From Mycolicibacterium aurum (lineage in GTDB: Bacteria > Actinomycetota > Actinomycetes > Mycobacteriales > Mycobacteriaceae): DNA of 64,000 bases. Shown here piece by piece: positions 27,868-35,447 of this stretch. The position numbers and the translations under genes were made by a program. Where the stretch lies: assembly GCF_900637195.1 (NCBI RefSeq), contig NZ_LR134356.1, positions 496,001-560,000 on the forward strand, written 5' to 3'. The notes under the pieces are model-generated. The model did no database searches. It was not told the DNA's origin and saw only the letters and a program-made list of their open reading frames with translations. Every line of letters starts with the position of its first letter. Within the stretch, counting starts at the first letter, position 1.

Positions 27868-28577
27868 ACGGTGGGCTGCTCGCCCGACTCCATCGGCGGT
27901 GTCGGAATGCCCGCCTTCTTGGCGGCCCTGCGGCGCTTGTACCACTCGTAGGCGATCGGCAGCACCGAGAGCAGAACGATGCCGATGACGATCGGCTCGA
28001 GCAGCTTCTGGATGATCTCGATCCGGCCGAGCCAGTACCCGAGCAGAGTCAGCCCGACGCCCCACACGATGGCACCGACGGCGTTGTAGAGCGTGAACAC
28101 GGCGTAGTTCATCTTCGCTGCGCCCGCCGTGATGGGCGCCAGGGTCCGCACGATCGGGACGAACCGGGCGATGACGATCGCGAAAGGTCCGCGCTGTTCG
28201 AAGAACAGGTGGGCCTCGTCGAGGTACTTCTGCTTGAGGACGCGCGCGTTGGGTTTGAACATGGCGGTGCCGACGTTGCGGCCGATCCAATAGCCGACCT
28301 GCGCGCCCAATATCGCTGCGATGGGGATGAACACCAGCAGCTGCCACAACTGGAAGTTCACGGCGGCGACGTTGCCTTCCGCGGACGCCGTCTGAATGCC
28401 TGCGGCCAGCATGCCCGCGACGAACAGCAGCGAGTCGCCCGGAAGGATGGGGAACAACACTCCGGATTCGACGAAGACGACCACGAGCAGCCCGATGAGC
28501 GCCCACGTGCCGAAGTAGCTGAGGAGGTTGATCGGGTCCAGGAAATCGGGCATCAGCGCGAGATTGTCGACGACCAC
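27864..28577 (-). CDS. DedA-family membrane protein (Rv0364-like)
   Basis: 237 residues of the SNARE-associated/DedA family. Conserved features are FVESGVLFPILPGDSLLFVA and the FVPIVRTLAPITAG segment, in which the two Arg and Pro residues are characteristic. Four to five helices are predicted, plus a basic C-terminal tail. DedA proteins act as lipid-carrier flippases (undecaprenyl phosphate or phosphatidylethanolamine types) and affect membrane potential and drug tolerance. GTG start at 28577. The Rv0364 orthologue also neighbours fba in M. tuberculosis. Confidence 0.9.
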   Translation of the reverse strand: MVVDNLALMPDFLDPINLLSYFGTWALIGLLVVVFVESGVLFPILPGDSLLFVAGMLAAGIQTASAEGNVAAVNFQLWQLLVFIPIAAILGAQVGYWIGRNVGTAMFKPNARVLKQKYLDEAHLFFEQRGPFAIVIARFVPIVRTLAPITAGAAKMNYAVFTLYNAVGAIVWGVGLTLLGYWLGRIEIIQKLLEPIVIGIVLLSVLPIAYEWYKRRRAAKKAGIPTPPMESGEQPTV

Positions 28578-28643
28578 GATTTCCTAGGTTACCGGCGCGT
28601 GATCGCAGCCCCGAATCGCCGCGATCGGGCTTAGTGTTCAAAT

Positions 28644-29657
28644 ATGCCTACCCACAGGGCGGTGCAGGTCGCCGCAGCCAACGAACCCCTCACCCTCGTC
28701 GAGGTCGAGACGCAGCCGCCACCGGTGGGGCATGTCCGTCTCGCCGTCGCCGCGTGCGGCGTGTGCGGCACCGATCGGGAGTTCCACGCGGGCCACTTTC
28801 CCGGTCTGGAATGGCCGATCACGCTGGGCCACGAGTTGGCCGGCACCATCGCCGAGGTCGGCGACGGTGTCGAGGACTTCGCGGCGGGCGACCGGGTGGC
28901 CGTCGGGTGGTTCGGTGGCAACTGCAATCGCTGCGTTCCCTGCCGCAGAGGCCGATTCATGCAGTGCGAACGCCTCCAGGTGCCGAGCTGGCAGTACCCC
29001 GGCGGCTACGCGGAGTCGGTGACCGCACCGGTCACCGCGCTGGCGCGCATCCCGGACGGCCTGTCGTTCGTCGAAGCCGCGCCGATGGGGTGCGCGGGCG
29101 TGACGACCTTCAACGGGCTGCGGCAGACGCGGGCCAAGGCCGGTGACCTGGTCGCGATCCTCGGCGTCGGCGGGCTCGGGCATCTCGGCGTCCAGTGGGC
29201 GCGCGCGATGGGCTTCGAGACGGTGGCGATCGCGCGGGGTACCGGCAAAGCCGAGGAGGCCACGCAACTGGGCGCGCACCACTACATCGACTCGACGGAA
29301 CAGGACGTCGCCGCGGAGCTGCAGAAGCTGGGCGGCGCCGCCGTCGTGCTGGCCACCGCCAACAACGCCGAGGCCATGGCGGCGACCGTCGGTGGCCTCG
29401 GGCCGGGCGGAGAACTGGTCGCCGTGGGCGTCACGCCCGAGAACCTGCCGATCAGCCCGCTGGATCTGATCAACGCCGGCCTGTCGGTGAGCGGTCACCC
29501 GTCGGGGACGGCGCGCGACGTGGAGGAGACGCTGCACTTCGCGCTGTTGTCCGGGGTGCGGGCGATGGTGCAGGAGATGCCGCTGGCGCAGGCTGCGGAG
29601 GCATTCGAGCAGATGGACTCCGGCCGGGCCCGCTACCGCATGGTGCTGACCGTGTGA
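28644..29657 (+). CDS. Zinc-dependent alcohol dehydrogenase (MDR family)
   Basis: 337 residues. Catalytic zinc motifs CGVCGTDREFHAG and GHELAGTI are present. A four-Cys structural zinc lobe follows (NCNRCVPCRRGRFMQC). The Rossmann fold is marked by GVGGLGHLGVQWARAMGF. The substrate is unknown; the family oxidises primary or secondary alcohols with NAD(P). It is transcribed alone from the 66-nt gap after the divergent dedA gene. Confidence 0.9.
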   Translation: MPTHRAVQVAAANEPLTLVEVETQPPPVGHVRLAVAACGVCGTDREFHAGHFPGLEWPITLGHELAGTIAEVGDGVEDFAAGDRVAVGWFGGNCNRCVPCRRGRFMQCERLQVPSWQYPGGYAESVTAPVTALARIPDGLSFVEAAPMGCAGVTTFNGLRQTRAKAGDLVAILGVGGLGHLGVQWARAMGFETVAIARGTGKAEEATQLGAHHYIDSTEQDVAAELQKLGGAAVVLATANNAEAMAATVGGLGPGGELVAVGVTPENLPISPLDLINAGLSVSGHPSGTARDVEETLHFALLSGVRAMVQEMPLAQAAEAFEQMDSGRARYRMVLTV

Positions 29658-29681
29658 GTCGTGCCCGGAAACGCGCGGTGA

Positions 29682-29724
29682 TAGGGAAACACCCGATTTC
29701 TCGTGAGCCGGTCGCCGATAGCTT
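29682..29724 (+). promoter_or_regulatory. TAGGG-type activator site and -10 box, site 1
   Basis: TAGGG-AAACA-CCCGA-TTT at 29682-29699, then exactly 19 nt, then TAGCTT (29719-29724) as a TAnnnT -10. The -10 box ends 7 nt before ATG 29732, so the transcript is probably leaderless. The palindrome centre falls near -42. Confidence 0.75.
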
Positions 29725-29731
29725 CTGACCG

Positions 29732-30262
29732 ATGACCGACTCTGCGATTGCGTCGTGCGCCTTCGTCCTGTTCGCATCGTGTCTTGCCGTGACGGGTTGT
29801 AGCTCGCAACCCAGCGGCGGCGACGCCGAATCCGGGGCCGGCGACGCATCGCCGACCGCATCGGTGGCTAGCTCTGCGGTGATCGACGCGTGTGCGCTGC
29901 TGTCAGCGCAGGACGTCGCGGCGCTGCTCGGTGTGCCGATCGAAGGGCGCTCCACGTCCACCGACCCGACCATGCCGGGATGTCTCTGGGAGAACCCGGA
30001 CAACTACGAGTCCATCTCGATAGAGATCGGCAATCCGGGTTCGGCGGCGAACAACACTCTGCCGCCGCCTGAGCCTGGATTTCCTGACGTCGGTACGCCG
30101 GGGCCGGACGGGATGCGGTTCCTGGTGCCCGGGCAGGTGGAGTTTCCCGCGGGCGGCCGAAACAACATGGTTCAGGTCGCCGTCCTGACGATGTCAGGGG
30201 ATGAGGCCAACGCCGCCGCCGTCGACCTCGCCCGCAAGATCGGTCCCCAGATCCCGCGCTGA
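29732..30262 (+). CDS. DUF3558-family lipoprotein
   Basis: 176 residues. The signal peptide ends in the lipobox CLAVTGCSS, so Cys23 is the likely lipid anchor. A Ser/Ala-rich linker follows, then a DUF3558 domain (IDACALLSAQDVAALLGVPI, then PGCLWENPDN). It is an exported envelope protein of unknown function, common in mycobacteria and relatives. Expression is probably driven by the TAGGG-type promoter immediately upstream, shared with four other genes in the locus. It converges with the secreted protein gene, with only 4 nt between them. Confidence 0.82.
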   Translation: MTDSAIASCAFVLFASCLAVTGCSSQPSGGDAESGAGDASPTASVASSAVIDACALLSAQDVAALLGVPIEGRSTSTDPTMPGCLWENPDNYESISIEIGNPGSAANNTLPPPEPGFPDVGTPGPDGMRFLVPGQVEFPAGGRNNMVQVAVLTMSGDEANAAAVDLARKIGPQIPR

Positions 30263-30266
30263 CTGT

Positions 30267-31106
30267 CTAGAAGCCAGAGAAATCCTGCTGCACTCGACCG
30301 ATCTCGACGTTCTTTCCCTGGAAGTCGGCGCGACACGTGACCACAAAGGTGTAGGTCTGCCCGGGTAATGGGGCAGCGAACTCCAGCGGGGTGGTGCCCT
30401 TCGGGTTGACGCTGAATTCACGGCGGACCGGAAAGCCCAGTCCATTCACTTCTTTCGCGTCCAACGTGCACTCTGCCGGCAGGTTCGACGTGTTGCCCAC
30501 GGTCACTTTGGCGCGCAACCCGTCCTTCACGATGTTGAGTGTGACGGCGTTCGTCGGCGCTTGTTCGACGGGAGCGGCGGTAGGTTTGGGCGGGCAGGTC
30601 TGGCCGGCCGGGATGGTGGGGCCGCCGGTGCACTTGATGGGCCTCTGTTCCGGGACGGGCTGCGGAACAGGTGCCGCAGCTGGGGGCTCGCCGAGAGCCA
30701 GGCTCACGACACTGAACTCCCGGTCGTCGTTCCGGACCATGCCCACGCCGAAATCTTTGTAACTGCAGTTGGTGATCAACGGGCGCATTTTGTCGACGAG
30801 GACCGAGATCGCCGCCGAGGTGGGATCCTCCTGCGCGTCGTTCTCAGCCGTCTTGCCGTTGTAGCGGCCGGAGGGAGGGACTCCCGGCGATCTGTTCCCC
30901 ACCAGAGCCTGCGCGTTGCCCTCGAGGTCGATGTTGTAGTTCAACGGGGGGCAGGGTGACCCGCTGCGTGCGGCGTTGACGGCTGCCCGGATTCCGTCGA
31001 GCGGGCTGGCGTGCGCCACCGGCGCCACCGTCACTCCGGACACAGCCCACGTTGCCGCGAAAAGCGTTGCGGAAGCGATGGATACAGTAGTGCGAGTCGT
31101 GGTCAC
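30267..31106 (-). CDS. Secreted CAP-like mycobacterial protein with C-terminal beta domain
   Basis: 279 residues. A signal peptide with an AHAS cleavage region (about residue 34) is followed by IRAAVNAARSGSPCPPLNYN, which resembles the start of small mycobacterial CAP-like domains. A proline-rich linker (about 145-185) leads to a C-terminal beta-sandwich-like domain with two Cys pairs. Its function is unknown. A decayed paralogue lies at 34787-35155 and shares the LNYN, DLEG, KEVNGLG and C-terminal RVQxDFS segments. It is preceded on its own strand by TAGGG site 2. Confidence 0.6.
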   Translation of the reverse strand: MTTTRTTVSIASATLFAATWAVSGVTVAPVAHASPLDGIRAAVNAARSGSPCPPLNYNIDLEGNAQALVGNRSPGVPPSGRYNGKTAENDAQEDPTSAAISVLVDKMRPLITNCSYKDFGVGMVRNDDREFSVVSLALGEPPAAAPVPQPVPEQRPIKCTGGPTIPAGQTCPPKPTAAPVEQAPTNAVTLNIVKDGLRAKVTVGNTSNLPAECTLDAKEVNGLGFPVRREFSVNPKGTTPLEFAAPLPGQTYTFVVTCRADFQGKNVEIGRVQQDFSGF

Positions 31107-31139
31107 GGCTATCCCCCTCGGATGACTTCCAGTGGGTTG

Positions 31140-31184
31140 ACCGTAAGCCGTTGACCACTTGCGACTAAATAGGGTGTTTCCCTA
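31140..31184 (-). promoter_or_regulatory. TAGGG-type activator site and -10 box, site 2
   Basis: On the minus strand, TAGGG-AAACA-CCCTA-TTT occupies 31184-31167. After 21 nt comes TACGGT (31145-31140), a TAnnnT -10. It drives the secreted protein gene that starts at 31106. It is arranged back-to-back with site 3; the palindrome centres are 46 nt apart. Confidence 0.72.
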
Positions 31185-31215
31185 CTCTTCTGGCGTGCTC
31201 GTGTTGCGGCAGTGA

Positions 31216-31258
31216 TAGGGAAACACCCGATTTAAGTCCCAATCCGGGCGGATACCGT
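31216..31258 (+). promoter_or_regulatory. TAGGG-type activator site and -10 box, site 3
   Basis: TAGGG-AAACA-CCCGA-TTT at 31216-31233, 19 nt, then TACCGT at 31253-31258. It is identical to site 1 across the 18-nt element and in spacing. The downstream gene starts at 31309, giving a leader of about 45 nt. Confidence 0.75.
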
Positions 31259-31308
31259 CGGCGTGAACGAAAGCAACGCGAGGTCACGCCTGACGAGACG
31301 AGAATCCA

Positions 31309-31611
31309 ATGCCCAAACTTCACTCGCTGGTAGCCGCGCTCGGTTGTGTTGTGTGTGCCTTGGTTTGCGCCCCGAGCGCTGCGGCTGACCAGGCAACCTT
31401 CCTGGACGAACTCGGTATCAACGACGCCTGGCTGCCGGGCAAGAACGCCGACGAAGTCATCGCCGCGGGCTACTCCGCGTGCGCAAGCCTGCGCGGTGGT
31501 GTGTCGGTGCTCGACGAGATGAGTCGGGTGGAATCGCTCTACCAGTTTCAGCAAGGCACGTTGTTCGTCAGCGCAGCCACCACTCACCTGTGTCCTGATT
31601 TCGCCGGTTGA
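31309..31611 (+). CDS. Small secreted DUF732-family protein
   Basis: 100 residues. A clear signal peptide with an AAADQ cleavage region is followed by a compact domain (FLDELGINDAWLPGKNADEV, then IAAGYSACASLRGG and a second Cys near the C-terminus). This is the DUF732 pattern of small exported mycobacterial proteins, usually with one disulfide. The function is unknown. It is expressed from TAGGG site 3 and its 3' end overlaps the luxR gene by 28 nt, tail to tail. Confidence 0.85.
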   Translation: MPKLHSLVAALGCVVCALVCAPSAAADQATFLDELGINDAWLPGKNADEVIAAGYSACASLRGGVSVLDEMSRVESLYQFQQGTLFVSAATTHLCPDFAG

Positions 31612-34364
31612 GAGTTACCCAGGTTCTCCGACATCAGCCGGCCGAGGGCGGCCCGCGACTTGATCCCGAGCTTCCGGTATATCCGAGAGAGGTTGGCCTC
31701 TACCGTCTTTGGGCTGATGAACAATGCGGTGGCGACTTCGCGATTGGTCATGCCGGATGCTGCGAGTTCGGCGACCCGTTGCTCGGACGGGGTGAGGGTC
31801 GCGTCGCGGTGCGGGCCGACGTTCGCTCGGCCCAACTCGGTACGGGCGCGCTCGGCCCACAACGGGGCGCCGAGTTCTTCGAAGGTCTGCAGCGCTTCAT
31901 TGAGCGCCGCCGAAGAGGCGTGATTGCGACGCTGCCGACGTTCCAGTTGACCGACCAGCAGTTGGGTTCTGGCGCGTTCGAACGGCATGGGCAGCCGCTC
32001 GTGTTCGGTCATCGCCTGTCGGGCAGTGACGATCGCCGCATCGACGTCCCCTCGCGCAGCGAGCACCATGGCGTGGCAGCGCCCACCGCAGGCGAGCAGC
32101 CATGCCCGGTCCAGCCGCCGGCCGTCCTCAAGGACGCGGTCGACCAGCCGTTCGGCATCGTCGAGCCGTCCGACCGCGACCATGGCCTCGAGGGCGTCAG
32201 GGACGAACAGACCGATCATGATCTCCAAAGACATCGGCGCCGAGTCGATCAGGCTCAGTGCGGGTTCCAGCGCGCTGAGCGCTGCGGCGTAGTTGCCCAG
32301 CGACACCTCCAGGAAGCCCAGCGTGGCAAGCGGGTACCGAGCCATGGGGGGTGCGCCGAGTGCCTGTAATTGTGCCAACGCCTCTGCAACGCCCGCCCTC
32401 GCCGGCTGCTCTTGGCCTGCGTAGGCGGCAACAGTCGCCTGCATCGTCATTCCGATGCACACGGGCTGCGGGTCGCCCAGTGCGTTGGCCCGTTCCAGCG
32501 CGTCCTCGGCCAGCAGGCCGGCATCGGCCAGGTCGCCGCGCCAGAGAGCCATCAGGAAGCAATGGAAGTCGAGGGCGGCCAGCTGATGCTCTTCACCTCG
32601 GTCCAACGAACGTCGCCGGATCGCCATCATCGCCTCGTGTCCGGGCTCCAGCTGACCCGTCCATGCCAGGAGCAGCGCATTGTTGACGGAGGCCCGCAGG
32701 ACCGACGGAGTGTCTGACGCAACGTCCTCGAGCGCCAGTGCGCGGGACATCGTGTGCTCGTCGAAACCCTGTCCGGCGGCGAAGCGTTGCATTGTCTGCC
32801 ACGCCAGAGCTGCACTCAGCAGATCACGTCGGTCCGATCCGGCGGCGAGTGTGACGGCCTCGTCGATGCTCCGGGCCGATTCGTCGAACTGGGCCGCGTT
32901 GAGTTGTGCAAAGGAGAGCAGGGTCAGGGCATATGTGCGCCGGTCGGGGTCATCCGCGGTGTCGGCGAGCACGCGGGTGAGAACGGCCATCATCTCGGCG
33001 AGGTTCTCTTCGGCGGTGCGGACCCTGGCGAGCAGGGTCAACGCCTCGGCGCGCAATCGCCCCGGCGGCAGTGTGTCGATGATGTGTTCCAGCCGGCTCG
33101 CTGCTTCGCGAAAGTTCGCGGCGTGCAGGTGGTGTCCGGCTGCACGGATGCGACGCTGCGGGGTGTCGCCACCAAGGCCGATGGCCAAGTCGAGGAGTTC
33201 TGCGGCGCTGCTGGGCGCCCCTCGGCTGGCCGCCGACAACGCAGCGGCGTCCAGTGAGTGCAGCGTCTGCTCGTCTGCGGTGGTTGCCGCGAGCGCGAGA
33301 TGCCGGGCCCGCAGCTCGGATTCGGTGACGATTCCGGCGAGTGCTGCATGCGTCCGTCGCCGCTGGGCCGGAGATGCAGCGGCGTAGATACCTGCTGCCA
33401 GCAGCGGATGTGAGAACAGCACCCGCGGTCCGTCGTAATGGATGAGTCCTTTGCCTTCTGCCTCGTCAAGGATTTCCATCGCGCGCGAATTGCTGACCTT
33501 CATCGCCCGTGCGACGAGGTCGAAGGTCGGCGATCCGGCACACGCGGCGGTGAGCAGAGCTTCTTGCGTCTGCGCTGCAACGCCGCTGACCCTGTCCCTG
33601 ACCAGATCGGAAAGTGTGGTCTGCACGGAGGTTTCGCCGCTATTGAACGAATGTGCGAGTTGCAGAGCGTAAAACGGATTGCCGCGAGAGATGTTGTGGA
33701 TGCGCACCATTGTCGGTCGGGGCAACGACAGACCGAGCCGCTGCGCGACGACGGTCCGCAGTGCCCCCAGGCTCAGCGGACCTACCGTCAAGCGCCTGCT
33801 GGAGTCCGGACGGGGCAACTGCTCTCCGATCAGATCGATGGCAGGGGTCGCCTCGCTGCGCAATGCCCCCAGCATCCCGATCGCACCCGAGAGCCGCCTC
33901 GCGGCGTAGGCAACGACGGCCGCGCTCGCGTGATCGAGCCATTGCAGGTCGTCGATGGCGATCAGCACCGGTGCGGTCTCTGAAAGGTTCTCGATCACCG
34001 ATAAGAATGCCGCGGCCACCGCCCGCGGATCGGTCGGGTCGTCACCGGTATCCCCCCGAAGCAACACCCGGTCCAAGGCGAATCGTTGCGGGTCAGGCAG
34101 GCTGTCCAGCACCGTCGCGTCGACGTGGCTCAGTAGGTCTGCCAGCGCAACGTAGGACAGCACCGATTCCGTGTCCGCCGGCCGTGTGGCAAGCACACGA
34201 AAGTTGCGCTCGCGGGCCTGCTGCAGCCCGGCCAGCCAGATGGTGGTCTTGCCGATGCCCGCCTCGCCCTCGATCAGCAGGCTGGCGGGTTCGCGCGTCG
34301 CGGCATCCAGAAACTCTGCGACTGCCGCGCATTCGGCATCGCGGCTCACCACCCCCGCGGCCAC
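31584..34364 (-). CDS. Large LuxR-family ATP-binding regulator (LAL type)
   Basis: 926 residues. The N-terminus is a STAND-type ATPase with Walker A GEAGIGKT (33-40) and LIAIDDLQWLD as the Walker B region. The middle about 500 residues are helical TPR-like repeats rich in Ala and Leu. The C-terminus is a LuxR helix-turn-helix (LTPSEQRVAELAASGMTNRE, then ISPKTVEANLSRIYRKLGI). Such proteins activate transcription when an effector or partner triggers ATP-dependent assembly. It sits in the middle of the TAGGG-promoter locus and is the best candidate to bind those sites, although direct evidence is lacking. GTG start at 34364. Confidence 0.9.
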   Translation of the reverse strand: MAAGVVSRDAECAAVAEFLDAATREPASLLIEGEAGIGKTTIWLAGLQQARERNFRVLATRPADTESVLSYVALADLLSHVDATVLDSLPDPQRFALDRVLLRGDTGDDPTDPRAVAAAFLSVIENLSETAPVLIAIDDLQWLDHASAAVVAYAARRLSGAIGMLGALRSEATPAIDLIGEQLPRPDSSRRLTVGPLSLGALRTVVAQRLGLSLPRPTMVRIHNISRGNPFYALQLAHSFNSGETSVQTTLSDLVRDRVSGVAAQTQEALLTAACAGSPTFDLVARAMKVSNSRAMEILDEAEGKGLIHYDGPRVLFSHPLLAAGIYAAASPAQRRRTHAALAGIVTESELRARHLALAATTADEQTLHSLDAAALSAASRGAPSSAAELLDLAIGLGGDTPQRRIRAAGHHLHAANFREAASRLEHIIDTLPPGRLRAEALTLLARVRTAEENLAEMMAVLTRVLADTADDPDRRTYALTLLSFAQLNAAQFDESARSIDEAVTLAAGSDRRDLLSAALAWQTMQRFAAGQGFDEHTMSRALALEDVASDTPSVLRASVNNALLLAWTGQLEPGHEAMMAIRRRSLDRGEEHQLAALDFHCFLMALWRGDLADAGLLAEDALERANALGDPQPVCIGMTMQATVAAYAGQEQPARAGVAEALAQLQALGAPPMARYPLATLGFLEVSLGNYAAALSALEPALSLIDSAPMSLEIMIGLFVPDALEAMVAVGRLDDAERLVDRVLEDGRRLDRAWLLACGGRCHAMVLAARGDVDAAIVTARQAMTEHERLPMPFERARTQLLVGQLERRQRRNHASSAALNEALQTFEELGAPLWAERARTELGRANVGPHRDATLTPSEQRVAELAASGMTNREVATALFISPKTVEANLSRIYRKLGIKSRAALGRLMSENLGNSQPAKSGHR

Positions 34365-34413
34365 CCCACGATCATGTCACAGCCAGGTGGGCTCGGCTCG
34401 GTCGACGCTGCGA

Positions 34414-34456
34414 TAGGGATTTGCCCGATTTAACTCGTCGCGCGACTCGATAGCCT
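34414..34456 (+). promoter_or_regulatory. TAGGG-type activator site and -10 box, site 4
   Basis: TAGGG-ATTTG-CCCGA-TTT at 34414-34431, 19 nt, then TAGCCT at 34451-34456, ending 7 nt before ATG 34464. The arms match the other sites while the N5 centre differs, which supports a protein that reads the two arms. It also lies just upstream of luxR on the other strand. Confidence 0.72.
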
Positions 34457-34463
34457 CCGACCT

Positions 34464-34748
34464 ATGGGTCCCCCAGAACCGTGCTATCTGGTCGAGTGGT
34501 ATCAGCCCGCCGTCGTGCGCGGATCGCTCGAACGGACATCGGCTCTCCTGCAATCAAGTGCCGCGGCAGAATCGGCGCTCGGCCCGACGATTCAGCTGAT
34601 GTCCATGATGGTGGTCCCCGCCGACGAGATGGTCTTCGGGGTCTTCTGCGCCGCTTCAGCCGACCTGGTCTCGAAGGTATGCCGTCACGCCGGATTGCCC
34701 GCAGATCGGCTCACCCCGGCCACCGACATCCGCCTCGCGCCCACATAG
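34464..34748 (+). CDS. Small ferredoxin-fold protein, DUF4242-like
   Basis: 94 residues with no signal peptide. The pattern CYLVEWYQP, a central helix, IQLMSMMVVPADEMVFGVFC and a second helix (VSKVCRHAGLPADRLTPATD) resembles the DUF4242/SCO4226 family, which in one Streptomyces case binds nickel. The function here is unknown. It is probably leaderless, expressed from TAGGG site 4, and divergent from luxR. Unlike the other targets in the locus it appears cytosolic. Confidence 0.6.
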   Translation: MGPPEPCYLVEWYQPAVVRGSLERTSALLQSSAAAESALGPTIQLMSMMVVPADEMVFGVFCAASADLVSKVCRHAGLPADRLTPATDIRLAPT

Positions 34749-34786
34749 ACGGACAGGTATGCGGATGCCGCGCTGGCATTCTGCTG

Positions 34787-35155
34787 TCAGAAGCTCGAGA
34801 AGTCCTCCTGCACCCGGCCGATCTCGACGTCCTGGCCATTGAAATTGGCGCGGCAGGCCACCACCACGGTGTACGTCTGCCCGGTTCAAGGGGGCCGAGA
34901 ACTCCAGCGGGGTGCTGCCCGTGGGGTTGACGGTGAAGTCGCGGCTGACCGGAATGCCAAGTCCGTTGACTTCCTTGGCGTTGTCGTACACCGCTTTGCA
35001 GCCTGTAGCCAACCCTGTGCTTCGCCTCGGCCCCTCCAGGTCGAAGTTGTAGTTCAGAGAACCGCAGTGTGAGCCGCAAGCACGCCGGAAAGTGCAAATG
35101 CAACCGCGAAAAATGCTGTAGGGGAGGCATATTGCGCTCTTCGAACAGGGGCCAC
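34787..35155 (-). pseudogene. Decayed paralogue of the secreted CAP-like gene
   Basis: On the minus strand a GTG at 35155 with GAGGGG upstream opens a signal peptide (AFFAVAFALSGVLAAHTA) that soon hits a stop. A second frame continues with LNYNFDLEG, then jumps directly to NAKEVNGLGIPVSRDFTVNP. This lacks about 130 residues relative to the intact gene at 30267-31106. A third frame ends with PGQTYTVVVACRANFNGQDV and EIGRVQEDFSSF before TGA at 34787. So the gene carries two frameshifts and a large internal deletion, yet its TAGGG promoter (site 5) is still recognisable. Confidence 0.88.
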
Positions 35156-35206
35156 TGCTGTCCCCTCAGGTGCTCGTCAGTTGCCGGCCACTCGCTCAGT
35201 GGCTCG

Positions 35207-35250
35207 ACCGTAAGGCGCCTGTAGCGTTGGGGAAATAGGGTGTTCCCCTA
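35207..35250 (-). promoter_or_regulatory. TAGGG-type activator site and -10 box, site 5 (pseudogene promoter)
   Basis: On the minus strand TAGGG-GAACA-CCCTA-TTT occupies 35250-35233. After 20 nt comes TACGGT at 35212-35207, the same -10 as in site 2. It stands upstream of the decayed secreted gene. Confidence 0.65.
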
Positions 35251-35283
35251 TGTCCTCTGCGTTGAGATCAGTCGAGCAGCGAC

Positions 35284-35301
35284 GGGGGAAAAATCCGATT
35301 T
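35284..35301 (+). promoter_or_regulatory. Degenerate TAGGG-type element, site 6
   Basis: GGGGG-AAAAA-TCCGA-TTT retains the GGG core, the CCGA half and the TTT but has lost the outer TA. It is back-to-back with site 5, centres about 48 nt apart, mirroring the site 2/site 3 pair. The 35302-35447 stretch downstream holds no convincing gene, so this looks like a remnant. Confidence 0.4.
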
Positions 35302-35447
35302 AGCGTTGTGCTGCAAAATAATTCTCGTCCGGTCGCCCGTACTTCCGATCCGCAGCCACCATTCGCTGAGCATCTGCAAGCTCGATCCTCATGCGCCTTC
35401 GATCAAGAATTCTGTGGAATGCCGAAACGGTCCAGCTGCCTCCACGT

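Noticed and set aside
31263..31376. GTG-started short frame beginning near the predicted start of the DUF732 transcript, with Cys codons TGT TGT GTG TGC
   Set aside because: It would fit a leaderless Cys-rich leader peptide, but the GTG is only 4 nt after the -10 box. The Cys codons are simply the shifted reading of the signal peptide of the real gene.
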